This document shows, one piece after another, positions 1-9,800 of a DNA stretch of 64,000 nt (position 1 is its first letter; the number at the start of each line of letters is the position of its first letter). The stretch is from Sphingobacterium sp. (lineage in GTDB: Bacteria > Bacteroidota > Bacteroidia > Sphingobacteriales > Sphingobacteriaceae). The stretch spans positions 85,747 through 149,746 of the forward strand of contig JAITLV010000121.1 in the NCBI GenBank assembly GCA_031277685.1, given 5' to 3'. A program made the translations under genes and the position numbers. The notes below the pieces were generated by a model. It did not search any database and was not told where the DNA came from. It was given only the letters and a program-made list of their open reading frames with translations.

Positions 1-783
1 GGATTGATACCCCCCCAGAGCATGTCTGAAACCAGTCTTAACTTCATCAAATATCAATAGAAAACCCTGTTCATCTGCAAGCCTACGCAGCCCTTCCAGG
101 TAGCCCGCCTGTGGTTTAACAATACCAATATTTTGCAAAATAGGTTCTAACAAAATACAGGCGACCTGATACTTCTGTACCACATAAAGTACACTATCCA
201 AATCATTGTAATTGATAACGTGCACTAAATCACTGTGATTTTTGGGAACTCCGGCGCTCAATGAATCAAATGGATATTCGCCGGGACGTTGATAAGATCC
301 TACATCGGCTTTCTGACTAATTACATTGCAGGCCACATCATTATGCCAGCCGTTGTATCCGCCTTGCATGACAATAATATGATCCCGTCCGGTCACCGCA
401 CGAGCTATACGAATCGCATGATAGGTCGCTTCGGATCCGGTAGTCGTAATCTGTACACTTTCAGCATTTGGTACCGAAGCACAGAATAATTCTGCGAACT
501 CCCCTTCCAATAATGTAGGACCTGCTCCCATCAAAACCTGCTGTTCCTGTAGTGTTTTCAATACTGCTGCATTGACATCAGGATCATTGTGACCAAGAAA
601 GGAAGCTGCAAACCCAGCCTGATAATCGATATAGCTATTTCCATCGATATCCTCCACATGGCTCCCCTCTCCCCTTACGAAGCAGATATTCGGATCCGAC
701 TTTCTGTTCAACGACACCACACCTCCTGGTATCCATTTTGCATTCTCGCGCAGTATTGCGGCTGATCTTTCGTTTTCTTGCAT
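1..783 (-). CDS. Class III aminotransferase, glutamate-1-semialdehyde aminomutase-like (partial, 3' end outside window)
   Basis: The minus-strand frame from the ATG at 783 stays open to base 1 (261 codons), so the C-terminal part is missing. The translation shows the fold-type I PLP enzyme pattern of the GSA-aminotransferase branch: TTTGSEATYHAIRIAR at about residues 113-128 (PLP phosphate loop), GGYNGWH near 141-147 (the family's YHG-type segment) and LIFDEVKTGFR at 243-253, where Asp246 should contact the pyridine nitrogen. The Schiff-base lysine lies in the part not shown. The gene is divergent from an SMP-30 lactonase, and the 159 bp between them carries two operator-like palindromes. It is therefore more likely a catabolic transaminase or aminomutase acting on an oxo-acid or amino-sugar acid than a haem-biosynthesis hemL; that role is inference. 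Family assignment is firm, substrate unknown. Confidence 0.85.
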   Translation of the reverse strand, partial: MQENERSAAILRENAKWIPGGVVSLNRKSDPNICFVRGEGSHVEDIDGNSYIDYQAGFAASFLGHNDPDVNAAVLKTLQEQQVLMGAGPTLLEGEFAELFCASVPNAESVQITTTGSEATYHAIRIARAVTGRDHIIVMQGGYNGWHNDVACNVISQKADVGSYQRPGEYPFDSLSAGVPKNHSDLVHVINYNDLDSVLYVVQKYQVACILLEPILQNIGIVKPQAGYLEGLRRLADEQGFLLIFDEVKTGFRHALGGYQS

Positions 784-942
784 GCCTATTAAAAGTTTTG
801 CTTTTATTATTGTTATAATTGGGGTGATTACACATCATTGTAAAGAATAATTGTGCAATCTTGTATTTAATACCTCTTATTTTATGTATACCAAATTACA
901 ATATTTTTGTATACATTTAAAATATATTTTAAAATAATTCTA
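784..942. promoter_or_regulatory. Divergent promoter region with two GntR-type operator sites
   Basis: The sequence has TTGTATACAT at 907-916 and ATGTATACCA at 884-893, both close to the perfect palindrome TTGTATACAA found elsewhere in the window. Their centres are 23 bp apart. A Bacteroidota -7 box TATTTTTG (TAnnTTTG) lies at 902-909 on the plus strand and overlaps the 907-916 site, so a bound repressor would block the plus-strand promoter. I could not identify a convincing -33 element here, nor a clear minus-strand promoter for the aminotransferase. Binding by the GntR protein encoded at 1777-2415 is inferred. Confidence 0.6.
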
Positions 943-1740
943 ATGAATATACTTATTGACGGCCTCAACTTTCCAGAAGGCCCTGCTTTTGACCAACAAG
1001 GAAACATCTGGCTAGTCGAAAAAGAAAGTGGCAACCTCATCCACTACCGGAACGGACAGTATAAGCGCATCCCGGTGGACGGCCACCCCAACGGAATCGC
1101 AATTGCTTCGGATCAAACAATCTGGTTTTGTGATGCACAACACAACAGCATTCGCTGCTACGACCCTATAAACAACAGCTGCAAAACAATCGCGAATCAA
1201 CTAAATGGCAGACCATTAAAGATGCCGAACGACCTCTGTTTCGATACTGTAGGCAACCTATTATTCACCTGCCCTGGCAGTGAATTAACAGACGGAACTG
1301 GTTATATCTGTTGTCTAAAGACAGACGGAAGCCTCCATAATATCCACCAGAACATGTATTATCCAAATGGACTGGCTTTTGCACCGAAAAGCAGCACACT
1401 GTTTGTTGCCGAAACTGGCAGCAAATGGATCTGGAAAATGCAATGGAATAGCGCTAAATGTCAAATAGATTCAATTGAAAAATTTGTAGCAGCAGGCGGC
1501 CAGGTCGGCCCCGATGGCATTGCTTTTGATGAAGATGGCAATTTATTGATCGCACTATATGGATCGCAGCAGGTTTTAATCCTCAGTCAAACGGGCGAAG
1601 TTCTTGAAAGAATTCAGACAGTAGGAACAAACCCTACCAACTGTGCCATAGCTCCCTCAGGAACAATGGGGTTAATAGTTACTGAAGCAGAAAAAGGGCA
1701 ATTACTCCAGTTAAATTATACAAAAAAGGGGATATTATAA
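943..1740 (+). CDS. SMP-30/gluconolactonase/LRE-family lactonase
   Basis: A 265-residue protein with the six-bladed propeller signature of the SMP-30 family: LNFPEGPAF at the N-terminus (metal ligand Glu12), MPNDLCFD and YPNGLAFAP (metal-binding Asn residues), and GPDGIAFDEDGN (catalytic or metal Asp). Family members hydrolyse aldonolactones to aldonic acids with a divalent metal. No signal peptide is seen, so it should be cytoplasmic. I chose the ATG at 943. The frame extends upstream to a TTG at 907, but that codon lies inside the -7 box and operator. The stop codon is part of a perfect palindrome that also serves the opposing gntR. It would fit downstream of the sugar dehydrogenase at 10386, which would produce lactones; that link is inference. 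Confidence 0.88.
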   Translation: MNILIDGLNFPEGPAFDQQGNIWLVEKESGNLIHYRNGQYKRIPVDGHPNGIAIASDQTIWFCDAQHNSIRCYDPINNSCKTIANQLNGRPLKMPNDLCFDTVGNLLFTCPGSELTDGTGYICCLKTDGSLHNIHQNMYYPNGLAFAPKSSTLFVAETGSKWIWKMQWNSAKCQIDSIEKFVAAGGQVGPDGIAFDEDGNLLIALYGSQQVLILSQTGEVLERIQTVGTNPTNCAIAPSGTMGLIVTEAEKGQLLQLNYTKKGIL

Positions 1741-1747
1741 TATCCCC
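1722..1747 (-). terminator. Intrinsic terminator of gntR embedded in the 3' end of the lactonase gene
   Basis: GGGGATATTATAATATCCCC at 1728-1747 is a perfect 20-bp palindrome (8-bp stem, TATA loop). On the minus strand it is followed directly by six T residues (1727-1722), the classical terminator layout for the GntR gene that ends at 1777. The plus-strand stop codon (1738-1740) lies in the loop and stem. On the plus strand the hairpin lacks a good T-tract, so bidirectional action is less certain. Confidence 0.75.
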
Positions 1748-1776
1748 TACATTCGAGTATTTTCTTATCATCTCCC

Positions 1777-2415
1777 TTATACGAGCTCAAGCGCCTCCTG
1801 TTCCCCACGATCGAGATGATGAACCAGGGTCTCATAAGCTTTATTCCAGTCATTGGCTTTTAACGCATCCACAATGGCACGATGCTCCTTTTCCGTATCC
1901 AAATAATCCTCCATCTGCCCTAGAATAGCACCCAATTTCATGTGAAATAAAGGGATATTACTATTTTTATAGATAGCAATCAACCTTGAATTGCAGGTTC
2001 CTTCAATAATCCGCTCATGAAAGCGAACATCAGCTTCACAAGCCCCACCATAATATCCTTTATTGACCATATCAGAAAAATCATTACAGATCAACTCCAG
2101 GTCATTAATTAATTCTGCATTCTTTTTTGAAAATAATATCTTTAGCGCGCCAACTTCAAGCAACTCGCGGAGTTCACGAATATCCCGCACATCATCGACG
2201 GTCATTTTTTTGACAAAACACCCGCCCTTTTCACCGAATTCAACTAGACTTTCGCCCGCCAAACGCATAAACGCTTCGCGTACAGCAACCCTACTCACAG
2301 CCAACTTGTCGGCCCAAGCGCTCTCAACCAACCTCGCCCCACCAGCCAATTGGCTTGATAAAATTTTCTTACGGACTTCTGAATAAACCTTATTGGCAAG
2401 CGAATCCTCTTTCAT
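1777..2415 (-). CDS. FCD-domain GntR (FadR subfamily) transcriptional regulator
   Basis: A 212-residue regulator with an N-terminal winged helix-turn-helix (about residues 5-72; KVYSEVRKKILSSQL...LAVSRVAVREAFMRL) and a C-terminal all-helical FCD effector domain (about 80-205). The FCD metal-ligand pattern is visible: Asp and His in ADVRFHERI, His in EKEHRAIVDAL and His in VHHLDRGE. FCD-GntR proteins are typically repressors released by a sugar acid or organic acid. A perfect ATTGTATACAAT palindrome (2416-2427) abuts the start codon, suggesting autoregulation. The same motif at the 0.9 kb and 10.1-10.3 kb promoters suggests it controls the surrounding locus. Effector unknown. Confidence 0.9.
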   Translation of the reverse strand: MKEDSLANKVYSEVRKKILSSQLAGGARLVESAWADKLAVSRVAVREAFMRLAGESLVEFGEKGGCFVKKMTVDDVRDIRELRELLEVGALKILFSKKNAELINDLELICNDFSDMVNKGYYGGACEADVRFHERIIEGTCNSRLIAIYKNSNIPLFHMKLGAILGQMEDYLDTEKEHRAIVDALKANDWNKAYETLVHHLDRGEQEALELV

Positions 2416-2450
2416 ATTGTATACAATTTTCTACAAAAATAAGAATACAA
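2416..2450 (-). promoter_or_regulatory. gntR promoter with autoregulatory operator pair
   Basis: ATTGTATACAAT at 2416-2427 is a perfect 12-bp palindrome immediately upstream of the gntR ATG. A weaker match AAGAATACAA (7 of 10 bases of TTGTATACAA) lies at 2441-2450, centre-to-centre 24 bp. Between them, the minus strand reads TATTTTTG (2441-2434), an exact TAnnTTTG -7 box. The sites would thus cover the -7 box and the transcription start. No clear -33 element was found. Operator function is inferred from palindromy, position and recurrence. Confidence 0.65.
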
Positions 2451-2485
2451 AATCATTTAAAAAACTTAAACAATATATTCCTTTA

Positions 2486-5218
2486 TTAAAACGCTCCTTC
2501 ACGGGCACCATACTGTCTCCCCGGTGATAAATAGAATAGTTCTGCCTTAGATTTCCAACTGGTCGTATGATTCCCCTTAAGGATATTTATATTAAAGCTA
2601 CTATTTTTTGATGGATTTTTCACATTCCAAAATCCATCTCTCAACCCGACAACGGTAACCTCATATTCTTGATCAGCAGGCACAGCAATTTCAATCGCCT
2701 GATCAAGATATCGGTCCGGCTTAGTCACAACCAGTATACGATCCGCTATGCGGACCAAATAATAATTCTCTTTCTCCTCGTACTGCACCTGTAATTTAGC
2801 ACCTGCATTTTCTGTCATCTGAAAAACTGTCACATAACTCATTCGATCTGCTTTACCTTTGGGACCAACACGAATCCTCGTCCCTCTCGCTTCTGGCCAG
2901 GGTGATTTTACCTGATACAGATCCCCGAAAACATACGCTGAAGAATCGCCACCGTGAAGTGTAACCGTTCTCTCATCGGCACGAGGTTTAAACATATCCA
3001 CATAGGCCACCCCCTTCACTCCCTTAAATTGACTATTCAAAATAAACCCCTCTGCATTAACAACAGGATTGTTCAAGGTATTAATCTGCCAGTACGGCTG
3101 GAAACCACTGTCATTGCTTTTCAATTCATCCAACAACACGATTGCTGCCGGCACATCCTTCCGATTCAAATTCAAAAAGAGAAAGCTTTTTACATAAGAC
3201 TTTACCTTCGCAGAATAAGCTGCCGTAAGATCAACATTAAAATAACTATACGCAGGCCGAATAGGATCTGGACCAAATGCTGAAGCCCTGATTTCGCCGG
3301 TATGAAACCAGGAATCTCCTAAAACCTCCTGTACAGAGCGCGGGAAGCGCTGACTAAAACGTGTACCCCCATCGTTTGTCTTTGTACGGAACAACAGTGG
3401 CTCTGCCGGATCACGAACCAAGAGCATACTATGCGCCACTGAGCGCTTATTAAAATTGAAATCATAAGGCGAGCCATAGGAAAGATACAGACCAAGATCC
3501 CCCACCTGAATACCGTGATGATAAATCTGCAATGCTCCAGCATCCGCATGCTGATGATTTCCAAAATGATAACCACCACCTTTTATCTCAGCAACAACAT
3601 CACCACTCTGCTTTTCCTCGCTCCAACCTGTACGGGCGACCATAGATCCCAAAATAGGACCAAAATCTTTCGTCAATGGCAATTTCGAACGATCAAAATC
3701 TGCCTTCAGACTGGGATCATTCAACAACAGAAACAGCACCGGATTATCAGGCAAACCACCTTGTTTTAAAAACTCAGCCTTAATCATCGCATTTCCGGCA
3801 TACGCGTAACAAAGCAACATGGTTTGCGGATTCTTCCAATAAAAATCATCACTGGAATTATATTTGACATTGAACATATCCCCATCACGCAGCATTTTAC
3901 CATCTGGAGTACGCATGTATAACCAGTAATAAGGCATATTTTTGATATTATCATCAAATACCGGATAACCTAACATGCGATAATACAACCAGGCAGCATG
4001 CATTTCCCAGCCAAACCGATAACCGCCATAATCGACGCCCTGATTGTGCCGGGACGATTGATATTCAAACTTCCGCATAGGCACCAACTGCTCCAGTACG
4101 CTATAAGAAACATATTTATAAGGCTCGGGATCTTCATCATATACCGCCAAACTCCAGGACAACATATCCCGACAGATCTGCGCCTCATTGCCGTGTCCAT
4201 TAATAATGCTCTCCAGACCGTAAAACGGTGGCCAGCCAACTTCCATATCCATGACCAATCGTTTAAAGTCCTTCCGCATACGATCCTTAGTATCTGTATC
4301 CATCAGTGGATAACACCAATCGTAAACTAGCGCTCCTGTATAAATCGCCCTGCCCAATTCCCGTGTAATATCTCCATGCGTCACATTCCCAAACTCCAAC
4401 ACCGACAAATAGCGGGATGCCAGATCCACAGCCTCCCGACCGATACTTTCATCCTGCGTCATCAGGTAATAAAAAGCTTTTTGCTCAATCACATGCTCCA
4501 ACTTTTCGTCATAAAACAGTTCCTGCAGACTGTTGGTCATGAAGGGATAAGGTATTAAAGCCGAGTTTTTCACTTTAATCCAAGCTGAACTATGCTCTTC
4601 CGACAAAAGCCGCTTGCGGACAATAGGCAAACTTTCCGTGTTCACCCATAACCTTGGCCTTTCCTTTGATGGCACAACAGCGGGTTGATAATGCTCCGCT
4701 GCAACAGGCGCAGTTGGAGCGACATAAGGTTTGATACGCAAACCCTGCAAGATTAAATTGGCAGGGAGCCAGATCTTTAATTTTTCTGTAGTCCCCTGTA
4801 ACTCAAATTTCCCCAACTCTTGGCGCCCACCTTTAAGTTTATCATAGACGGTACGTTTTGTCACCCGCTGTTCACCCCATTGAAAATAGGCTACTGTTGT
4901 CAGCAAGCCGCTTTTATCCGTTTGTATTAATCGTTCAAGGTCTTTAGGCTGGGCTTCCGACTCCAGCACATACCAACCTGCCTGCGGCACCTGGACCGTG
5001 ACATCAATATCTGCCAAACGATCGGGATATCCCGCGACGGGAGTAGTCCTCAAAACTACCCCACGTTCCTTCTGACCACTCATCTTTTCAAGTACAACCG
5101 TTTTTTTATTAAAGCTCCCCTGACTCAAATTGATCAATATCCCTTCCTGTTGCGCCTGAGCAGTCAAGGTCAACAGCAAGCCAAAAAACAACGAAACATA
5201 TCTTTTCATCAAACTCAT
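2486..5218 (-). CDS. Secreted heparinase II/III-like polysaccharide lyase (DUF4962-type N-terminal region)
   Basis: A roughly 910-residue exported protein: signal peptide MKRYVSLFFGLLLTLTAQAQ, a beta-rich N-terminal segment (to about 165), an alpha/alpha-toroid of the DUF4962 and alginate-lyase type (about 170-500; includes INGHGNEAQICRDMLSWSLAVYDEDP and RHNQGVDYGGYRFGWEMHAAWLYY), then a heparinase II/III beta-sheet module. GYHFGNHQHADAGALQIYHHG (about 560) matches the NHxHxD metal/catalytic segment of that module. Such proteins cleave uronate-containing polysaccharides or oligosaccharides by beta-elimination. Start is ATG 5218 or 5209; both give the same signal peptide core, and an in-frame TTG at 5224 is unlikely. 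It follows the SusD gene by 47 bp. Substrate is not readable from sequence. Confidence 0.8.
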   Translation of the reverse strand: MSLMKRYVSLFFGLLLTLTAQAQQEGILINLSQGSFNKKTVVLEKMSGQKERGVVLRTTPVAGYPDRLADIDVTVQVPQAGWYVLESEAQPKDLERLIQTDKSGLLTTVAYFQWGEQRVTKRTVYDKLKGGRQELGKFELQGTTEKLKIWLPANLILQGLRIKPYVAPTAPVAAEHYQPAVVPSKERPRLWVNTESLPIVRKRLLSEEHSSAWIKVKNSALIPYPFMTNSLQELFYDEKLEHVIEQKAFYYLMTQDESIGREAVDLASRYLSVLEFGNVTHGDITRELGRAIYTGALVYDWCYPLMDTDTKDRMRKDFKRLVMDMEVGWPPFYGLESIINGHGNEAQICRDMLSWSLAVYDEDPEPYKYVSYSVLEQLVPMRKFEYQSSRHNQGVDYGGYRFGWEMHAAWLYYRMLGYPVFDDNIKNMPYYWLYMRTPDGKMLRDGDMFNVKYNSSDDFYWKNPQTMLLCYAYAGNAMIKAEFLKQGGLPDNPVLFLLLNDPSLKADFDRSKLPLTKDFGPILGSMVARTGWSEEKQSGDVVAEIKGGGYHFGNHQHADAGALQIYHHGIQVGDLGLYLSYGSPYDFNFNKRSVAHSMLLVRDPAEPLLFRTKTNDGGTRFSQRFPRSVQEVLGDSWFHTGEIRASAFGPDPIRPAYSYFNVDLTAAYSAKVKSYVKSFLFLNLNRKDVPAAIVLLDELKSNDSGFQPYWQINTLNNPVVNAEGFILNSQFKGVKGVAYVDMFKPRADERTVTLHGGDSSAYVFGDLYQVKSPWPEARGTRIRVGPKGKADRMSYVTVFQMTENAGAKLQVQYEEKENYYLVRIADRILVVTKPDRYLDQAIEIAVPADQEYEVTVVGLRDGFWNVKNPSKNSSFNINILKGNHTTSWKSKAELFYLSPGRQYGAREGAF

Positions 5219-5265
5219 TACCAAAAATACAATACAACTATTTAGTTTAACAGCCAGGAGTATGA

Positions 5266-6882
5266 TTACTCCCAGCCTGGATTCTGTGTCAACTTTGGAT
5301 TAATATCCCTTTCAGCCTGTGGAATGGGCCACAGATAATAGTGATCCGGAAAACCCCGCTGCCTGATCTGCGTCCCATTAAAATCGGTCATCCAGACTTT
5401 ATCCACGACATCTTTTGCAATCTTCCATCTTCGGATATCTGAGTATCGCTGCCCTTCACCTGCCAACTCGACCATCCGCTCATGACGTATTTTTTCGCGC
5501 ATCTGTTCCTTACTCAATGCGGATGGTAGATTAGGCATTTTGGCTCTTGCACGGACTGTATTTACCGCATCATACACGGTTTGATCCGGTATTCCCAACG
5601 CCTCATTTTTCGCTTCCGCGTACATCAACAATACATCTGCCAAACGAATCAGCGGAAAATTTTGAGGCATATTATCCTGCAATGTATAGACAGAACCCGT
5701 CTCCACAAATTTACGCCATGCATAACTACCATTTGTCCACACAGGCACGTAGGCATTTGGATCCGTACTTGCGACAGGAAATTTATACAGATAAGACACC
5801 GCTCCACGTCCAACAAAAGTCGACCATGGCACGACAACAGACTGTTGTAACCGAGAGTCGCGCTTTTCGAATAATTTACGAACCGAAGCCTCGTCTTTCC
5901 AGTCCTCTACACTATTTGGATTAAATGGCAGCCCTTTCGCATTGGTATAATTTGCAAAATCAAAAGCTGTCCCATCCTCCATCTCAAAAGCATTCACCAG
6001 CTGAGGTGTAGGTCTCGTCCGTTGTGAACCTGTTGTTGCCCCCCGCGCATTCCCATAATTACGATCTGTCGCTATACCATGCCCCTGCTCTGCAATATAT
6101 TGTACATCAAAAATAACCTCACTGTTGTTATTTCCGGCAACCCGAAACAATGTATGGAAATCTGCCAGCAACTTGCGATCGCTTTTATCCATAAGCTCCT
6201 TAAAATCTGCTGCGGCTTTCGCGTATTCCTTCGCCCAAAGATGGGCTTTACCACGCATCGCCAAAGCTGCCCACTTGGTTACCCGCCCTTTATTTGAAGC
6301 ATCATAAGTATCCGGCAATGACTCATAAGCATCGGTCATATCTTTCACGATAAACTCATACACCTCTTTTTCTGTATTCCGAGGCTCATAAGATTCATCC
6401 ACATTAATAGGTGTTTGGTACAAAGGTACTCCACCAAAATAATCCCATAGTTTAAAATAAAAGTATCCCCTAAAAAACTTCGCTTCACCAATACTTCTTT
6501 TTTTCACGACTTCACTCATGGTGATGGCAGGAATATTTTTTAATGCCGTATTGGCCCGATACACGCCCTTAAAAAATATACCCCATGAGGTAAGGTAAAA
6601 ACCTGCGTTGGCCGGAAAAACACCAGTTGTCAACCCCGTGGCAAAAGACTGATAGGATATATCCGTAAAATCATCCATCATACCATAGATTACAATACTA
6701 TTCGTAAATTCCCTATTAGCATGATACAGGGTATTGACACCCATCACAGCATCCTGCTCCGATTTCCAAAAACTATCTTCCGACAGACCTACCAAGGAAT
6801 TTCGATCCAAAAAATCACTGCAGGAACTTAGTAGAGCAAGCGCAAGTGAAGCAATTATTATTTTATTAAATTTCTTAATCAT
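5266..6882 (-). CDS. SusD/RagB-family outer-membrane glycan-binding lipoprotein
   Basis: A 538-residue SusD-like protein with lipobox LALALLSSC (Cys21), N-terminal SusD-like motif SDFLDRNSL...SFWKSEQDAVMGVN, TPR-type helices (IGEAKFFRGYFYFKLWDYFGGVPLY) and the C-terminal RagB/SusD segment (VELAGEGQRYSDIRRWKIAKDV...LWPIPQAERDINPKLTQNPGW). It caps the SusC pore and binds substrate at the cell surface. The ATG at 6882 is chosen because it starts the signal peptide and lies 11 bp after the SusC stop. An upstream in-frame start at 6924 would overlap susC and add a non-signal extension. It works with the SusC at 6894-10010. Confidence 0.92.
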   Translation of the reverse strand: MIKKFNKIIIASLALALLSSCSDFLDRNSLVGLSEDSFWKSEQDAVMGVNTLYHANREFTNSIVIYGMMDDFTDISYQSFATGLTTGVFPANAGFYLTSWGIFFKGVYRANTALKNIPAITMSEVVKKRSIGEAKFFRGYFYFKLWDYFGGVPLYQTPINVDESYEPRNTEKEVYEFIVKDMTDAYESLPDTYDASNKGRVTKWAALAMRGKAHLWAKEYAKAAADFKELMDKSDRKLLADFHTLFRVAGNNNSEVIFDVQYIAEQGHGIATDRNYGNARGATTGSQRTRPTPQLVNAFEMEDGTAFDFANYTNAKGLPFNPNSVEDWKDEASVRKLFEKRDSRLQQSVVVPWSTFVGRGAVSYLYKFPVASTDPNAYVPVWTNGSYAWRKFVETGSVYTLQDNMPQNFPLIRLADVLLMYAEAKNEALGIPDQTVYDAVNTVRARAKMPNLPSALSKEQMREKIRHERMVELAGEGQRYSDIRRWKIAKDVVDKVWMTDFNGTQIRQRGFPDHYYLWPIPQAERDINPKLTQNPGWE

Positions 6883-6893
6883 GGCTTTTCGTC

Positions 6894-9800
6894 TTAAAAT
6901 GTTACATTTAAACCAACTACCCATTGTTTCATTAAAGGATAGGAGACACTGGCATTCTCCGGATTATACCCTTTGAATTTTGTGAATGTGAAGTAATTTT
7001 CCAAATTAGCAAATACACGTAATCGGTCTACTTTAAATTTCGCCGAAGCTTCTTTTGGTAATGCATATCCAAACTGTATCGATTTGATTCTCAAAAATGA
7101 GGTATTTTGCAACCAATAATCACTATACACCGTATTTAAAGCACTTCCCGAGGTACGAAGACGCGGGTATTCCGTGGAATGGTTTTCCGGCGTCCAACGA
7201 TTTAAGATTTCTGCGTTCTGCAAGAATCCCTCATTAATATTAAAGGTGTTAAAACCATCGTTCCCCCAATACTGCTTCACACCACTCACACCATGTGCCA
7301 CGACATTCAGATCAAAACCTTTATAACCCGCACTCAGATTTAGACCATAGGTAACTTTGGGCAATCCAGAATAATTCTTAACCACCCGATCCTCTTCATT
7401 GAATACCTTATCACCATTAACATCTTTATACAGCATATCTCCGGGCTTAGGCTCCCCACCCACATATGTACCAAAGGTATAACCGTCCGCCTTCAGCTGG
7501 TCAACTTCACTTTGATCCTGTATAATACGATCAAATTCAAGCATATAGAAACTATTAAAAGGTTTCCCTTCCATTGTAATATAACTCTCATTAATCGATC
7601 TATTTCCATTGAACTTGAGTACCTTATTATTCAGGAACGATATATTCCCATTCAATCCATAAGACCAGTCAGTCCCTATTTTCCCAAAATAGCCGACCTG
7701 AAGATCGACTCCCCGATTGCGCATCTCAGCAATGTTCTGCCAGGGTGGCGAGAAGTTCCCCATAACCATCGGAATAGGAATCTTCGTCAGGATATCACTT
7801 GTATTACGATCAAAATATTCTGCACTAAAGGTCAACCTATTATTTAATAAAGCGAGATCCAATCCGATATTGGATATTGTTGTCGTTTCCCATTTTATTT
7901 TACTGTTTGCAATTTCCTTAGGTGCCACCCCTTGCTTTAACTGCCCACCAAATGGATACAAATAGGATCCGTACACCACCTGATACGTATAATCCCCTAT
8001 CCGATTATTCCCCAATCTTCCCCACGAACCACGAATTTTAACCTCATCAAATACAGCCTTCAAGGGTTGTGCAAACTCTTCTTCGGTTACCCGCCAACCT
8101 GCTGAAAAGGATGGAAAAAATCCCCAGCGATTCTGTTTGGCAAATCTAGACGAGCCATCATAGCGCGCATTTGCCTCAAATAAATATTTACCCTTGAAAT
8201 CATAATTCAAACGGCCAAAATAAGACTGTAGGGCATCATCTGTACCTGAACCATTGATCGCTTCAAGATTTGCGCCCGCGTCCAAAATATAAATTGCGTC
8301 ATCACCCAATATGTCGTTCTTTTTTGCATCAAATTTATCCATCCGGTTATACTGTTGATCAAATCCGACAAGTACGGCCAAATGATGATGCGTTGCGATA
8401 GTCTCTCGGTAACGCAATAAAGTATTCAATACTGTTGTATAATTGCGAATGCTACCATTAAACAAACTGCTCACACTTGGCTTTTTCTGATACTCTAATC
8501 CAGTTTGCAAATTCCATAGTGAATAAGGCCGCACGTACTCCCAATTTCGGTTGTTATTATAATTAAAACCAAAACTACTTTCCCACTCCAAGTTTTCCAT
8601 AAAATTCACGATACTGAAAAATTTCAGCCCCAATTTTTGCCGCTCGTAGTCTCCACGGATATTATCCACATAAGCTCTCGGGTTGGCCCCTTGTGGTAAG
8701 CCTGGAAACATCTCCCCACCATACCGTCCATCCTCAAATTGTGGTATCACCCCAGGGGTGGTATTGCGGATCGCACTGAAAAAGCTATTGACATCCAATG
8801 GCTCCCGATTTGACCAAGTACCAAACACATTTCCACCCAGGGTCAATATATTTTTGATCTTCGTATCCGCATTTATCCGAAAATCATATTTTTTGTACCC
8901 GGAATTATCCACAATCCCCTTATTATCCAGAAAACCAAGTGACATTGCAAAATTCCCTTTTTTACCCCCTCCGCGAACAGACAACGTATGCTCAGTAAGC
9001 GCTGAGGTATTTAGCATCTCTTTGTACCAATCTGTATTGGGATAAAGCGGGTTACCGGCTGCAGATTCCTTTCGCCAGGTATCAATTAATTCGGCACTAT
9101 ACTTTTCTCGGCCTTCCGACTCATTAACCAACTCCATATGCGTTGCCATATCACTTATAAAATCGATATTTTTAGCCGCTTGTTGCCGCCCGAAATACCC
9201 ATTGTAAGTCACCGTAAAATCCTCGCCTTTCCCGCGTTTGGTCGTTACTAAAATAACACCGTTTGCCGCGCGGGAACCATATATCGCGGCTGAGGACGCA
9301 TCTTTCAATACCGAAACACTCTCTACATCGTTAGGGTTAACATCATTCAACGCACCAGGCACCCCGTCTATTACAACCAAAGGAGAAGCATCATTCATTG
9401 TTCCCTTGCCACGGATTAACAAATCAAATCCTTCAGCACCGGGACTACCCGAAGTCTGCGCAATACTAAGTCCAGAAGCCTTACCCACCAATGCAGAAGC
9501 TAAGTTCATATTTGGACGACTCACAGTTGACTCATCAAACTTAACACTCGAAACGGAGCCCGTAAGATTCTCTTTCTTTTGCTTACCATAACCAACAACA
9601 ACAACTTCATCAAGCGCACTTTCATTGACCTCAAGCACCAAAGCTTGTGCGTCCTGAGCCAACACTACCTTTGTACTAAAACCGATCAAACGAAACTGTA
9701 GCTGATCTGAAGCAGATCCACTCAGTTTGAACCGCCCCTCCTGATCTGTCACAGCCACCGCTGAGTTTTTGAGATTACGTATTTCGACTCCCGCCAAAGG

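Noticed and set aside
635..838. Small minus-strand open frame upstream of the aminotransferase
   Set aside because: It overlaps the start of the aminotransferase in another frame, is basic and low-complexity, and lacks any family feature.
907..942. N-terminal extension of the lactonase from a TTG
   Set aside because: The TTG lies within the TAnnTTTG box and the operator, and the family start motif begins at the ATG at 943.
2063..2386. 107-codon plus-strand frame antisense to gntR
   Set aside because: The minus strand has a complete GntR-FCD protein; the antisense translation is Ser/Arg/Thr-rich without domain features.
6882..6924. Upstream start of the first SusD protein
   Set aside because: It overlaps the end of susC and adds residues before the lipoprotein signal; the ATG at 6882 fits the 11-bp gap typical of such pairs.
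9238..9591. 117-codon plus-strand frame antisense to susC
   Set aside because: The opposite strand encodes the conserved SusC plug domain; this is a shadow frame.
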